DNA of 64,000 nucleotides, taken from the NCBI RefSeq assembly GCF_022682495.2, contig NC_071398.1, positions 27,469,426 to 27,533,425 of the forward strand, written 5' to 3'. The notes beneath the pieces were generated by a model that searched no databases, was not told the DNA's origin, and was given only the letters and a program-made list of their open reading frames with translations. Position 1 is the first letter of the stretch; each line of letters starts with the position of its first letter. The stretch comes from Desmodus rotundus. Its lineage: Eukaryota; Chordata; Mammalia; Chiroptera; Phyllostomidae. This document shows, piece after piece, positions 1-51,662 of the stretch. Made by a program: the position numbers and the translations under genes.

Positions 1-449
1 TGACGACCCCTGACGACCCCCGACACGGCAGAGGGCCTGGCCCAGCTCCTGGCCCAGCTCAGCCTGGGGCTGTCACAGTCGGTCTGAGTCCTGGCCTGAT
101 CTGCACATGCACTGAAGCTCTAGTCACAGAGCTGAGACCACTAGTCACTTGGCCAGGCGGTTGCTCAGACGCTGTGCATTCTCGGTACCTTCCCTGCTGA
201 GACGCCAGGTTCACTGGGTCCAGGTGCTGTGCCAAGACCCTCCCAGCCCTGGCCAGCAACAGAACCGGGAAGGCAGAGGACACTCTCTGAGGAGGTCCAT
301 AGTTATCTTCTCCCCTCATGAGCTCAGCAGGCAGAAAACCAACCCCACAGGTCTAGTTTCTAAGACAGGTGGCTCTGCAGACCTATACCCAAGGATCCCG
401 CCTGGATCCTGCCCCAGGAGACCCCCCAAAATGCTTCCCAGGGGCTTAC
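1..449 (-). other. SLC38A8: Start of SLC38A8 intron 1
   Basis: This stretch follows the SLC38A8 exon 1 donor on the minus strand. It has open frames but none resembles SLC38 transmembrane sequence. The first 30 bases contain a short tandem of a TGACGACCCC-like unit. I see no other feature. Confidence 0.6.
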
Positions 450-632
450 CAGCTCCACCAGGAAGGCAGGGGTCACCCCACCAGCCTTATGGAAGGCCCA
501 GGGGAAGTTGAGCAGGCCAGCCCCCAGCGCTGATTTCAGGAGGATGAAGACAGCGCCCAGTGAGGACAGACTGGGGCTGGCAGTCGCCGGCTTTGCCGAA
601 AGGCCTCTGCTTGCAGGGGTCAGTCCCTCCAT
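450..632 (-). CDS. SLC38A8: SLC38A8 first coding exon (SNAT8 amino acid transporter), partial gene
   Basis: This exon encodes the first 61 residues of a sodium-coupled neutral amino acid transporter of the SLC38 family. It starts at the ATG at 632-630 (context GACATGG). A polar N-terminal tail of about 24 residues is followed by the first membrane helix, which carries the family motif [14 protein letters not shown] at residues 34-47; the GAG-type break in this helix belongs to the substrate and sodium site. The exon ends in phase 0 at a GTAAGC donor (449-444). Human SNAT8 carries glutamine and is needed in the retina, where loss causes foveal hypoplasia; that is family knowledge. The remaining exons would lie left of position 1, and I saw no second exon in 1-449. 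The identification rests on near-identity to the human N-terminus from memory. Confidence 0.9.
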
Positions 633-1647
633 GTCTAGAAGAAGCAGAAGGGTGGAGAGAGGGGACAGTGTTTGCACTTTCTTCCCAGTTCACAGATGGC
701 ATCATTCTCTGGCTGTGACAGGTCTTTCTCCCCAGTTGTCAGAGCTACCGCATCTGTCTCATCGTCCCCAAGCTGCCACCTGCCTCTTCCTGCGCCTCCA
801 CTCCCCCTTTACCCTATGTACTCCTGGGCCCACCCCTTCTGGGCCTCACCACTTTTCACCTCAAGGAATGCAGCCCCCACCCCTTCCCCTCTAGCTTTCT
901 TCCTATTGTCATCCCTCCTGCCCTCCCACTCAATCCAAGGCCACCTGGACCCTCCCCTCCTTTCTTTTCCAAACCCCCAACTCCTTCCTGCCCATCACCG
1001 CCATCCCCCTCCCCCACCCCTCTGACAGACCTAGTCCTTACCACCAAATGCCAACTTCAAGGTGAGAGACCGTCCTTGGCCACCACAGATGGACAGGGAC
1101 TCAGGCTCACTCCAGGTGGCTCAGCTGCATTTCTTGGACCTGGAGGAGTCAAAGAAGGAAGATTCTAGCACTGCTGGGGTGGCTAATGAGTCACAGACTG
1201 AGGGAGCCCTAAAGAGCATGTGTTTGGGTCATGTCCCAAAACCTAGGGGGACAGGGACATGAAGTCAGGGCCATCTGTCCTAAGAACTTGCAGCTTCTGA
1301 GACTTCTGGCCTGAGAAGGGGAATCTTAAGATGCTCTCCCCTCCCACACCCCAGTGCAGGCCCCTCCCTGGGGGTGGGGCGTTCCCCGACTGGCAAGGGT
1401 GAGAGGGAGCTCAGCTGGGAGAGATCAAGGGAGCATGCCTGCTCTGGTGCCCTGAAGGGGTCTGTTTCTCCATGCCTCCTCCCTCCATGCCTTTCTGAGA
1501 CCCCCCAGTCTGAGGGAAAGGGCTTGGAGCTCAGTGTCTGTCAGTCTAGCTTCCCATCTGCACAAGGGAGCCATATGCCACCTCGCAGGGGGGAGGCAGG
1601 GAGCTGAAGACTGAGGCACACGAAGGCCCAGGCAGGCAGCAGGTACT

Positions 1648-1808
1648 TCATTCAGATGCTCCGCAACTGAAAGTGCACAGAAGCACCTGGGGATCTTGTT
1701 AAAATGCAGATTCCTATCCATTCCACCTTGAGAGGAGCTGAGACTCCACATTTCCCACAAGCTCCAGGGAGGAAGGTGCTGCTGTTCCCCGGACCACACT
1801 GAGTAGAC
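1648..1808 (+). mobile_element. MER5A-like DNA transposon remnant, copy 1
   Basis: The stretch has the MER5A-style phrase CCTGGGGATCTTGTTAAAAT, then a purine-rich middle and an end resembling GGACCACACTGAGTAG. MER5A is an old non-autonomous hAT element shared by placental mammals. The ends are approximate because they were matched from memory. Confidence 0.6.
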
Positions 1809-1958
1809 ACCACCAATCCAACCCCACATATTGTCAATTAACATGGCAGCGTAAAAAAATGGCCCCGTTCTGGGAAATGTAGGCCGGTGGAGGCCAGATC
1901 TTGAATTCAGATGTGACTGTGTTTATCCCTGGCACCCAGGCTCAACGTGCTCCCCGCC

Positions 1959-2137
1959 TTTTAAAGATTTTATTTATTTTTAGAGAGAGGGAAAGAGAGG
2001 GAGAGAGTAACATCGATCAGTTGCCTCTCGCACGCCTCCAACCGGGGACCTGGTCTGCAATCCAGGCATATGTCTGAACCGGCAACCTTACGGTTTGCAG
2101 GCGGGTGCTCAGTCCACTCAGTCACACCAGCCAGGGC
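1959..2137 (-). mobile_element. VES-type tRNA-derived SINE, minus orientation
   Basis: The right end reads as the reverse complement of the GCCCTGGCTGG SINE head. The left end is the A/T-rich tail, preceded by the GAGAGAGGGAAAGAGAGG purine tract that is the complement of the CTCTCTCCC region. It lies between two MER5A-like fragments. I found no clear target-site duplication. Confidence 0.8.
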
Positions 2138-2149
2138 TCAAAGGTCCTC

Positions 2150-2305
2150 GAAGGTATGTTCAAACACAGATCACAGGGCTCCATCCCTCAAATTTCTGAT
2201 TCAGTGTGTCTGAGGTGGGGTCTGAGAATCTCCTTTTCTAACCAGCTCCCAGGTGGTGTCCATGCTGCTGGGCCAGGACCCCACTTTGAGAACTGCTGCC
2301 TGGCG
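2150..2305 (+). mobile_element. MER5A-like DNA transposon remnant, copy 2
   Basis: Contains GATTCAGTGTGTCTGAGGTG, then GGGTCTGAGAATCTCC, and an end resembling CCCACTTTGAGAACTGCTG, all close to the MER5A consensus as I remember it. It has the same orientation as the copy at 1648 and is separated from it by the SINE. Confidence 0.65.
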
Positions 2306-2825
2306 TTAAACGTCTTCAATGCCCAGAGTCTCACCCGATCAGCCCTTACCCGCCGGCCACCGGCTCGGCCCCACTCTTTTTCTCCCTGTGGTTTCTCAAC
2401 CTCCTGGCTGTGTCACCTCCTTGCTGCCGACCCTTTTCATATCTTTGCGTGTGGTCCATAAATGCTTGGCCTGCAGCGTGGACGGCCTCCCAGCATGCAG
2501 TGGTGAGAAGGGAGCAGGACTGTGGCCAAAGGGCTCAGACCTGGGCCAGGAATCCGGCAGGGCTGACGCGGACACCTCAGGAGCAGTGCTCACTGCGAAC
2601 CAGCGCTCACAGCAGTGCTGTGCATGCTCACACCCGATCCCAAGGGGACGTTGACTTAGAGCGGGAACCAGGCTCAGCCAGGTGAAGCCAGTGGCTCAAA
2701 AAGTCATCGCTGAGAAGTGACCGGACTGGGATTCACCCCTGAGTATGAGTCTTCTCAAAGTCTGCAAAGTCACCTTGTCTCCCACCCCCTGCCCTGACTC
2801 TGTGAGTGCTCGGGACAGGAAGCGC

Positions 2826-2872
2826 CGAATGAATGAGTAAATGGGTGACTGAGTGAGTGAATGAATGAATAG
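2826..2872 (+). repeat. Imperfect GAAT/GAGT tetranucleotide repeat
   Basis: GAATGAATGAGTAAATGGGTGACTGA followed by further GAGT and GAAT units. An impure microsatellite. Confidence 0.75.
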
Positions 2873-2940
2873 GTGGTGGGATGAATACAGACTCCAGGAA
2901 AGAGAGAAATAGGAGAGTTGCATGGCTGCCCCCATGTGTC

Positions 2941-3545
2941 AGTCTCCTGAGTCTGCTGTCACAAATATCACAAACTGGGGGGCTTAGAACAACAGAAATC
3001 TAGCCCTGGCTGAGTAGCCCAGTTGGTTAGAGCGATATTGGCAAGGTTGCAGGTTCGATCCCAGGTCAGGGCACATATAAGAATCAACTAATGAATGAAT
3101 AAATATGTGAAACAACAAACCAGTCTCTCTCTCCCTCAAAATAAATGTAAAATATTTTAAAACCCAGAAATTTGTTCTCCCAGGTCTGGAGGTTAGAAGT
3201 CTGCAGTCAAGGAGTGGGTAGGGCTGTGCTTCCTCTGAAGGCTCTAGGGGAGGAGCCTCCCTGCCTCCTCCTGCTTCCGGTGTCTCCAGGCGTTTCTTAG
3301 CTTGTGGCCCCATCATTCCAATCTCTGCCTCTCCTCACATGACCTTCTCCCTGTGTCTGTGCCCTCTCCTTTTCTTGTAAGGACAGTGGTAATTGGATTT
3401 AGGCCCCCTCGGGTGTTCCAGGAAGATCTCAGCTCAACATCCTTAATGACACCTGCGAAGCCCCTTTTCCTAAATAAGATCACATTCACAGGCTCTGGGG
3501 CATGGGCCTGTCTTTCAGGGGCCACATTTAGCACACTCTATCTGG
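2941..3545 (-). mobile_element. Ancient interspersed repeat, unassigned family, interrupted by a SINE
   Basis: The sequence has the familiar mammalian-repeat phrases for tissue of the type GGGCTTAGAACAACAGAAAT, TCTGGAGGTTAGAAGTC and AAATAAGATCACATTCAC. It is the reverse complement family of the copies at 5290-5730 and 58037-58465: AACAACAGAAAT here corresponds to the reverse of the GTTGTTTT segment there. I do not assign a Repbase name. A SINE lies at 3003-3164. Confidence 0.55.
3003..3164 (+). mobile_element. Bat-type tRNA-derived SINE, variant head
   Basis: Begins GCCCTGGCTGAGTAGCCC and carries a B-box-like GGTTCGATCCC, followed by CTCTCTCTCCCTCAAAATAA and an A-rich tail. Imperfect direct repeats CAGAAATCT and CAGAAATTT flank it. 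The tRNA-like head differs from the VES copies at 8513 and 33569, and it lacks the middle segment with GGCCAGGTCCCC. Confidence 0.8.
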
Positions 3546-3554
3546 GGTCTGATT

Positions 3555-3690
3555 GTGGTCTCGATCAGTCATTCAACAAACACGGATTGATTGATCACCT
3601 ACTGCATGCTAGGCCTTGGGGATTCAGAGGTGAAAGAGAAAGTCTCTGCTCTGGAGGGGGGGCAGACAAATAACTGTGGTCCAATGGGAG
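3555..3690 (-). mobile_element. L2-like LINE 3' fragment
   Basis: TTCAACAAACACGGATTGAT followed by CACCTACTGCATGCTAGGCC resembles the reverse complement of the LINE-2 3' end. Boundaries are approximate. Confidence 0.55.
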
Positions 3691-4617
3691 AGGGAGTGGA
3701 CCATGAGACTCAGGAGGGGAGGGAAATCTGGAGGAGCTTCTTGGAGGAGGTGCTGGGAGCTGAGGCCTCTATGCACCTTTGGGGAAAGGTGGCTGGGGGA
3801 GACCTTCAGGGGAGTGGTGAGTCCCTGTTCAAAGGGTCAGCCCACAGGATGAGCCATGTTCCCAGGAAGGCCAGGTGTTCTGGTGTTGGGGTCCCCTTGG
3901 TGGAGACCCAGGTCAGGGCCCCTGGGAAAGGACTTTGTTACGAGGAGGGCAGGTGGAGCCCGGGCAACAGCCAGCTAGGTGTAGGCTCCCCCAGGCCATC
4001 CCCACCATCTGCTTTCTCTCCCACAGCCCCCGCTGAGGCAGGGAGGAGGAAGTGGCTGCGGCTTTGTACTCCTTCATCTCAGCTCCTGGCACCTCTCTGC
4101 CCCTGCCTGGGCCTCTCATTAGCCGCCCATTAACACGCATGACTTAAAAATTGGCCACTGGGCTGTGAAACTCCACTCAATGGGAAAACCTCTTAATTCC
4201 GAGGGGCTTTCATATACTCTCTCTGCCAACATCCCAGGGCCCAGTGACCTTTTCCTAGCAGCAGAGAGGCGCCCTGTGAGGCCCCCCATCTGTGTGGGGG
4301 GCGGGCACTCTGGTACATAGGAAGGCAGGGAGGTGGCACACGGGTGGCCCTGGGAATGGGGCAGGTGGGGGCTTAGCCCAGCACTACACTCGGGAGCCAG
4401 CTCCTGTCTCCTGCGTCATCCCACCAGGTGAGCAACCGTCACCAGGGGTTGCTCCTGTGATCCCCTTTCCTACTCCACAGAGTATGGGTCACAAGACAGG
4501 TTAGAAAGTTCCAGGAGAAAGTGACCTCAGCTTGACTCCCAAGAAGTGGGATAAAAAGTTCTGGAAGACAGACAAGGGCAGGTGCCGGGAGCCAGAGTGC
4601 CTGGGACCGAAGGGTGA

Positions 4618-4730
4618 CCTCGGCACGCACTGACCGTGATCTGGCCTCACTGCATCACCTGTAAAGTGGGATGGACAGAGCTGCCACCCTACGAAGCTGT
4701 TAGGAGGTTCAGGGAGAACATGCTCACGGC
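4618..4730 (+). mobile_element. Possible MIR fragment
   Basis: A weak match to the second half of MIR, including a CACCTGTAAAGTGGGA segment and AGCTGTTAGGAGGTTCA. Low certainty. Confidence 0.35.
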
Positions 4731-5289
4731 CCAGCAGTGAGCAGTGTGTCTCAGCTGTTGTTGAAACAAGGACACGTCAATTCCATTTCTGGCATTGATT
4801 TGTTTTTCCATCTGCTTGATTCTGAGCTTCTGGAACAGCGTTCTGAACCTTGGCCACATGAGAATACCCAAGGGACTCTCCCAACCACCAATGCTGACCC
4901 ACCCTCAGGGCTGCAGATGAACTTGGCCTGGGGCCACAGGGTTCCGGATTTCTGTGAAGCTCCCAGGAGATGCTAACGTGCTGTGCAGAACCGCAGTTCT
5001 AAGCAGGTAGGGACTGTGTCTGACCCCTGTGTCCCTAAGCCCACAACCCCCCTTTCCCCTGCTGCTTTCTGCCAGGGCCTGGCCCAGAGAAGGCAGCTCA
5101 GTAAGATGCTGGGTGGAGTGACCCCGACACTGAAGGGGTAAAGCCTCAAGGCCTTCAGATGACAGGAGCCGTGGACTTTTAAAGGTGGCTCCATCTGTGC
5201 CAGTTAACCAGGAGGGACCCAAGTCCTCCTGCGAGAAATGTGTGACAGCTCAGGGACAGAGAAGCCCAGTGTGCTCAGCTGAACGATGG

Positions 5290-5730
5290 TCCCCGTAGGC
5301 CTCCTCAGACTAACTGCACGGCAAATGGCACTTTGCAAATGAGAGTGAGTTAAGGATCTTGACACGGGGCGAGTACCCGGGGTGGTCCGGGTGGCCCGAA
5401 GTGTGATGCAGTGTCCTTAAAGCAGGAATGCAGGAGAGGTCAGAGGTCAGAGGAGGGGATGCTGTGATAACAGAAGCAGAGGTTGGAGGGATAATAAAGG
5501 AAGTGTCCATGAGGCAAGGCATTTGGGAAACCTCTAGAAGCTGGAAAAGGCAGGGAAATGGACCTCCCCTGGAGCCTGCAGAGGGAACCAACCCTGCTGA
5601 TCCCGATTTGGGCCCCAGGAGACTGTTTCTGGACTTCCATCCCCCAGGACTGAGTAGGAGAATGAGTGTGTTGTTTTCTGCCATGAGTTTGTGGTGATTT
5701 GTCTCAGCAGCAGCAGGGCACTGATACGCC
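5290..5730 (+). mobile_element. Ancient interspersed repeat, same family as 58037-58465
   Basis: It has GAGTTAAGGATCTTGA, then AGCTGGAAAAGGCAGG, GGAGCCTGCAGAGGGA and a 3' part with GTGTGTTGTTTTCTG and GTTTGTGGTGATTTGTC. The same series of motifs occurs near 58050-58465 and, reversed, at 2941-3545. Family name not assigned. Confidence 0.55.
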
Positions 5731-6194
5731 AACGCCCTGAGGTCTGAGTGCTGGAGCCCAGCGGGACCCACCTCTCGGGGCTCAGCAGTGGGGGTCTCTT
5801 CTGCAGAGCAGAGCCTGGAGACGCCAGGTGAGACATGGCCCAAGGGCACGGGCCTTGCCAAATCCTGCTGTCCCCGCTCTGCAAGGAGGGGCTGGTGCCA
5901 GAGTTCTGCTCTGGGTGAAGGAAGGGGAATTGTATCTGAAAGGGAAGGGAAGCATCTTCAAAGTCCTTGCGCTGACCTTCCTCCTGCTCACTGCATCCTC
6001 AGGAGGCCGCTCCATAGAGGTTTCAGCAGGAAGAGAAGCTGGCTCGCAAGACCCTGAGCAGGGCTGGCTCGGGGCACAGAGCCCCTGTGGGGGCTTCATC
6101 ACCTGGGGCCTGACCCCCAGAGAGCCCCTATCAGTCTCCAAGCCAGGGGCTCCCACCTTGCCTGTTCACAAGAATCCCCTGGGGGAACTTGGTG

Positions 6195-6420
6195 GTAAAA
6201 TTTGTGGAACATAAATTCACCGTTTTAACCACTTTAAAGTGGACAGTTCAGTGGCACGCAGTACGTGCGCGACGCTGTGCAACCATCACCGCCGTCTGGC
6301 TCCAGCACACTTGCATCGCGCCAGAAGGAAACCCCACACCCTCAGCTATCACCTCTCCCCTCCCCTCCCCTCCCCCAGCCCTCGTCCATCGCAGGTCTGC
6401 GGTCTCTGGGTCTGCCTGTT
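6195..6420 (-). mobile_element. LINE-1-like fragment
   Basis: AACATAAATTCACCGTTTTA, GGACAGTTCAGTGGCACG and GCAACCATCACCGCC resemble a common LINE-1 3' segment read in reverse. A short MER5A-like piece ending GAATCCCCTGGGGGAACTT lies immediately left, at about 6135-6190. Confidence 0.5.
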
Positions 6421-6568
6421 CCCCGACAAGTGGACACGTAAGCAACTCGATGTCTTATGAGTCTGGCTCCTCTGACTGGGCACGACATGACGCCTTCAGT
6501 CCGGTCCACTTCGCAAGTGAGCGCAGCAGATGCAGTGAGATGGCTGGGTTCACCGACCGCAGGGCCTA

Positions 6569-6614
6569 TCCTGTTCCCGTTCCCGATCCTGTTCCCGATC
6601 CTGTTCCCGTCCCC
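6569..6614 (+). repeat. Short 12-bp tandem repeat
   Basis: About 3.5 copies of GATCCTGTTCCC, one shortened to 6 bp. No function seen. Confidence 0.85.
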
Positions 6615-8512
6615 TTGGGGTCACAGTGAATGGGGCCTCCTCCTGCAAGAGTACAAGAAGGACAAGTGCACGTGCGGGGAAGACCTCATACCAGGGTGTC
6701 CCTGACAGCGGGTGGGGCTGAGGGCGGTGCAGCACCTTCATGCTTCCTGAAATCAGAGCCCCGCCTGACTCCCGGGACAGAGTGCTTAGGGATGAGTGCT
6801 GGGGCCCAACCTCCATGCCCGGCCCCTCTTGGTCCCACAGGGCTCCCAGGGTCTATCTGTGGTTGTGATGGGTTGGTTCCTCTTTTTTTTGGTTTTTAAA
6901 AAAGATGTCATCGTTCACTAGGACAGTGAGAGTCCACGCCACAAGAAGAAAATGCTCCCTCAAAGCAGGGCGTTGGCCTGGCCCGGGCCACAGCCTTTAG
7001 GCACACTGTCACTGTGATGGACCGCTGACCACGGCTGATGTGACTGAGCGCTGGCCCTGCGTCAGGCCCAGGGTCATGTGACGGCACATGGCCCGATGCA
7101 GTCATCAGTGACGGCCCACAAGCAGGAGGTGGCCAGGCTGGAACTGGACCCCAAGGCCAGAGCCCCAGTTCAACATCTGTGCCTTGAATTGTGACATCCT
7201 CTCTAGAACATTCCTCCCACGTGGGCCCAGGTATCCCATGGGAGCCACGGGGCAAGGCCTTTCTCCTTGGACAGCGCATCGCAAGCAAGCCGACCCCAGT
7301 GGTTGCGTCTTCCCAGGGATTTACTCCCCACCATGGAAGCTCTCCCCACCTGAGCTGCCCTCTCCAGCTCAATCCCAGCCACTCCTTTGTCCACCTCATT
7401 CCTCCCATGACTCTGTCCCAACAGCCCGATCAGTCACCCTCCCAGCTTGTCACACTGTCCCTGAAGTGAGGCAGACACAGGACATCACACAGAGGCCAGC
7501 AGGAGGGGCAGAGGTTGGGCACAGGGCTTGTGCCGACCCTGCCTGCACTGCTCCATGTGTGAATCTGGAAGGTGCCGCCTTCCTCCGTGAAGTGGGGCCA
7601 GTGATGCCCACTCTCTGAGTTTGTGTGTGGATGACATTAATGTCCTAGACATAGCACAGTGAGCCTGGCACCCAGCTGCCAACAGTGCTGCTCTGGCTGC
7701 AGACAGGGTAGGCCCCGCCTTCATTTTCTGTTACAGCTCTGGGCACAGCCCCTCTGGCAGGCACCCCATTCTATACCCGCGGGCATCAGTACTGCACAGA
7801 CCTGCCCTTTACTCAAAGACCAACCACAGTCTTTCCATGTTGCCGCTGAAATTCACCTTGTTAGATTACCCCTTTGTAGGACCCCTTCTTGGAGCTGCAG
7901 TCGCGAGAGGTCCCTAAAGATCTTGGTATCTTAACAACTCTCTTCTGTTCTTAACTTAGCCTCCCCCTCTGGGTATCCATGCCTGTTCATCTCTGTCCTC
8001 TCCTGTCCCACCTGCGTGACCCTACAAACGTGCACCCTAAGACTGCCGTGCGTGTGCTCGGTCCTGGGGTGGGCAGGGCCACCCCATCTAAAGAGCAGGA
8101 CCTGTCTCTGGAGAGGGCACGTAGGGCTGCAAGCGGCCTCAGCACAGGGAAGACGGTGGCAGGAGAGCCAGTCCCGAAGGCGAGTGACACACGTGGACAT
8201 ACACCTCGGGCAGAAAGGGGATGACCCGGGTTGAAGCACCATCTTCTGGAGGTGAGGCACCCAAGCTCCCAAGAGACAGGTGAGCCCGAGGCTGCAGCCA
8301 GCGTGGGGACTAGACCCCCAGCTCACTGCATGGGGCCCAGAACGTCATTCCGCCGTCACCACGCCTGCACACAGTGTCTGCATGACTGCACAACAGGGAC
8401 GGAGAGGCTTTGTCTAGTTCACGTAAAACGGTCTCTAATTCAATCGTTTGCCAGCATTAAAACTGGGAGATTTCACACAGATTCCATGCTTCTCTAGAAA
8501 AGTCAAGATGTG

Positions 8513-8736
8513 GCCCTGGCTGGTATAGCTCAGTGGATTGAGCACCAGCCTGCGAACCAGGAGGTTGCTGGTTCCATTCTCAGTCAGGGCATGTAACTGG
8601 GTTGTAGGCCAGGTCCCCAGTTGGAGGCGTGCGAAAGGCTCCTTGATCTATGTTTCTTTAGCACATCAATGTTTCTCTCCCTCTCCCCCTCCTTTCTCAT
8701 CTCTCTAAAATAAATAAAATCTTTAAAAAAGAAAAA
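8513..8736 (+). mobile_element. VES-type SINE, full length
   Basis: Begins GCCCTGGCTGGTATAGCTCA, has a B-box-like GGTTCCATTCTC, the GGCCAGGTCCCCAG middle segment, a TCTCTCCCTCTCCCCCTCC tract and an AATAAAATC A-rich tail. A perfect 10-bp target-site duplication, TCAAGATGTG, flanks it at 8503-8512 and 8737-8746. Confidence 0.95.
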
Positions 8737-9403
8737 TCAAGATGTGCCGATCCTGAGACAGGGCCTGGGTGCTGTAACATGCACCACCCCTGCAACCTGC
8801 TGTTCTATGCTGGGGCCAGGTCCTCATTCCCCTGTGGGACAAGGATGGGCCATGACCTTGGCCTTCACAGTGCTGTGGAGCAGGTGGTGACAGGTGGCGA
8901 GCTGTCCACAATAGTGGAGGTCAGGCAGGGGCAACAGAAAGCTCTATAACAGACAGTGCACAAGCCCCTCGCTCTGAGACATCGAAGTGACACGCAGATC
9001 CACAGTCCACCTCAGAGGACAGCATGCTACTGAGCCTATATGCCTACGACCTCAGGGCTGCGTGGGATGGGGAGAGTTTCATGGGGCCCACAGCCATGCC
9101 TCCACAGCCTCAAAGCAATGGCAGCCCCAGAGAGCACTTACAAGTGCAAGGTCACCAACGCGACCTGCCAAGGAGAATCCCTCACAGCAGAAAACCCCTT
9201 GGTAGCTCCTCCCTCGTTCCTGGGCCCGGGTCTTGCTCTTTCCCAAACTTCACCAGCACCCTGATTCCACATGGCCTCTGCCCATCTCCTCTCCCGTCGG
9301 TCTGTCCTCGGCTGTGATATGAAGGCTGATGTTCAGCCAGTCGGCATACAGCCAAGAGACTGGTCAGGCAGCGGTTAAAAACTAAGAGGCTGCCTCAGAT
9401 TGG

Positions 9404-10400
9404 CTCCTTAGAAATGATACCTAGTAGGTAAAATGGACTTGATCAAAATGAAACCTTTTATGCTTCAAAAGATACCGTCAGGAAATGAAAAAGACTGCAG
9501 TATGAGAGAAAATATTTCTAAGCCATGTACATGTTAAGAGACTTGTATCTAAAATATATAAAAACCTCTTACAAATCAGTCAAAGAAGGGCAGCCCAATT
9601 AAAAAAAGCGGGCAAAGTCTCTGAACAGACGTTCCTCCCAAGAAGATACACACGTGGCCGAGCAGCACGCGAAAAGGTACTGAACATCACTAGTCCTTAG
9701 GACAGAGCAAGTCAAAACCACAGTGTGACAGCACGTCACTCCAGCAGGAAGGTTAGAACCAAAAAGATGGGCAGCGCAAGCGTCAGTGAGGACGTGGAGG
9801 AACCAGAACCCTCACGCATGGCTGGTGAACGTGCAAAACGAGGCAGCCACTTGGAAACGAGGGGTCCCGCAGTTCCTCGGAAACTCGGGCCCAAGAGCTG
9901 TGCGATTTCCCTCCTGTGCGTCCACTCGACAGGCGTGAAAACTCACATCCGTCCAAAAACTCGTGCACGTGCTCAGAGCAGCACTGCTCCCAGCAGCCAA
10001 AAAGGGGACAGCTGCGATGTCTGCCGGCTGGGAAATGCATGGACAAAATGAGGTTATCCACTCAACGGGACGTTACTCCACCGTAAGAAGGAACAAGGGA
10101 CTGACCTGCTACAACAGGAATGTCTTGAAAACGTGCCAAGTGTCGGAAGCCAGTCACGAAAGGCCAGGTGCTGCGTGGTTCTGTTTATACAAAACATTCC
10201 CCAACAGGCGAATCCGCACAGACAGCAAATCAGTGGGTGCCATGGGCTGTGGGGGAGGGAACAGGGACTGACTTGCAGACAGGTGCAGGGTTTCTTCTGG
10301 GGGTGACAAAAACGTTCTGGAATTAGAGGGGTGACGGCTGCATGACCTTGTGAATATACTGTAAGGCACTGACCTGTACACTTTAAAATGGAGATTTTGG
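9404..10400 (+). mobile_element. Old LINE-1 3' fragment
   Basis: Degraded LINE-1 ORF2 tail and 3' UTR in sense orientation. Recognisable phrases include GACTTGTATCTAAAATATAT, a CAGTGAGGACGTGGAGGAAC segment, GTGACAAAAACGTTCTGGAA and ACTGACCTGTACACTTTAAA. The reading frame is broken throughout. It ends about 180 bp before the MBTPS1 polyadenylation signal. Confidence 0.7.
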
Positions 10401-10559
10401 AAGTGTATGAGACGACGAGATTACGGAGAAATCATGATGGGAGAAATGGAGACTACGGAAGGCCAAAATTAACAGGCTGCCACAGAACCATTCCGGGGCG
10501 TCACCAAAGGGAAACGGGACAGGTGGAAAAACAGCCCATGACACACAGTTCTCTTTCAC

Positions 10560-11239
10560 TTCATACAGGTAATGCATATTTATTGAAAATTTGCTTCACC
10601 GACAATGGTGAAATCAAGACCCCATTATTACAAAACATGATGGCTGTTGAGACTTACAAAAATAAAGCGAAGGTCTATGTTTCACAGATCTGTGCAATCT
10701 GCCTTCAAATCTCAGGCTGTCCTTTCATCAAAAAGGAGATCACGGATCTAGTATTCCTCATGACGGAACAGTAAAAAACCGCATTCCACTGACAAAAAAA
10801 TAGCTTTGCTTCCAAATAGCACAAGTCTTTAAAGTGACTTTTTCCCAACAATAAATATAGAAAATAGCCTTAATGAGCGCATCTTAGCTTGGTCAGTTGT
10901 GTTGTTTCCAAGTACATCCTCCCTCTTGGGTCAGGAGACCCCAGCCAGCCTCTGCCGTTCTCCGAGTCTTTGGTGCATGCAGCGGCTGGGTGCAGTGCCC
11001 CCTGAGGCTGATCTGTGGAGCCCCTCCTGTGGGACCCTGGCCACAGCACACTTCAAGCTGTATGTGAGCCTCCATGCATCACAGGGGGAGGCCCTTGTAC
11101 AACGGACTCCCAGAGCCCCACAGGCTGAAGATTCAGGCCCTTTAAGCAGGCGGCCCCTCTGGAATCATCACAGCTCCGCCTGCACACCAAGGCGGTCAGG
11201 AAAAGGCTCTCTCTGGCTCTCTCAGGCAGTGGCCTGATG
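10560..11239 (-). other. MBTPS1: MBTPS1 3' UTR
   Basis: About 680 bases between the stop codon and the predicted poly(A) site. The length is close to the human 3' UTR as I remember it. The left end is inferred from the hexamer at 10579-10584. No repeat is visible inside it. Confidence 0.65.
10579..10584 (-). terminator. MBTPS1: MBTPS1 polyadenylation signal AATAAA
   Basis: TTTATT on the plus strand is AATAAA in MBTPS1 sense, 656 bases after the stop codon. Cleavage would be expected near 10555-10565. It is the only canonical hexamer I found downstream of the stop within this span. Confidence 0.75.
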
Positions 11240-51445
<40,206 letters not shown>

Positions 51446-51645
51446 CTACAAAACAAGCAGAGACGTCAGCAGCACGCTGACAGAACCAGGTAGGGTTTAG
51501 TCACAGGTGCACTTTAGCTAACGGAGTCAAAAAGGTACCCTCGTCATAAGACAATAATGTGTAACACAACCATGAAACACCGTATTATTTCCCTTTTAGT
51601 TATTCCTCATCTCCTTCAGGGAAAATAAAGTTTAAGTGTCAGTTT

Positions 51646-51662
51646 CAAAAAAAAAAAAAAAA
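51646..51662 (+). repeat. Poly(A) run
   Basis: About 17 consecutive A, following a TTTC stretch. Confidence 0.85.

Larger units (their letters stand above)
633..10560. other. Intergenic region between SLC38A8 and MBTPS1
   Basis: About 10 kb separates the SLC38A8 start codon from the MBTPS1 polyadenylation signal, close to the spacing I remember in human. Any SLC38A8 5' UTR and promoter would be just right of 632, but no TATA box or CpG island stands out there. Open frames in this span show no conserved protein and overlap repeats; the recognisable repeats are listed separately. The unannotated remainder, including 633-1640, 3690-4610, 4730-5290, 6620-8500 and 8750-9400, shows nothing I can name. 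Confidence 0.6.

Noticed and set aside
3015..3070. tRNA-like sequence with a B-box
   Set aside because: It is the head of a SINE with flanking duplications and a tail, not a tRNA gene; the same holds for 8513 and 33569.
5310..5861. 183-codon open frame on the minus strand
   Set aside because: It lies across the ancient repeat at 5290-5730 and matches no protein; G/C-rich repeat sequence explains its length.
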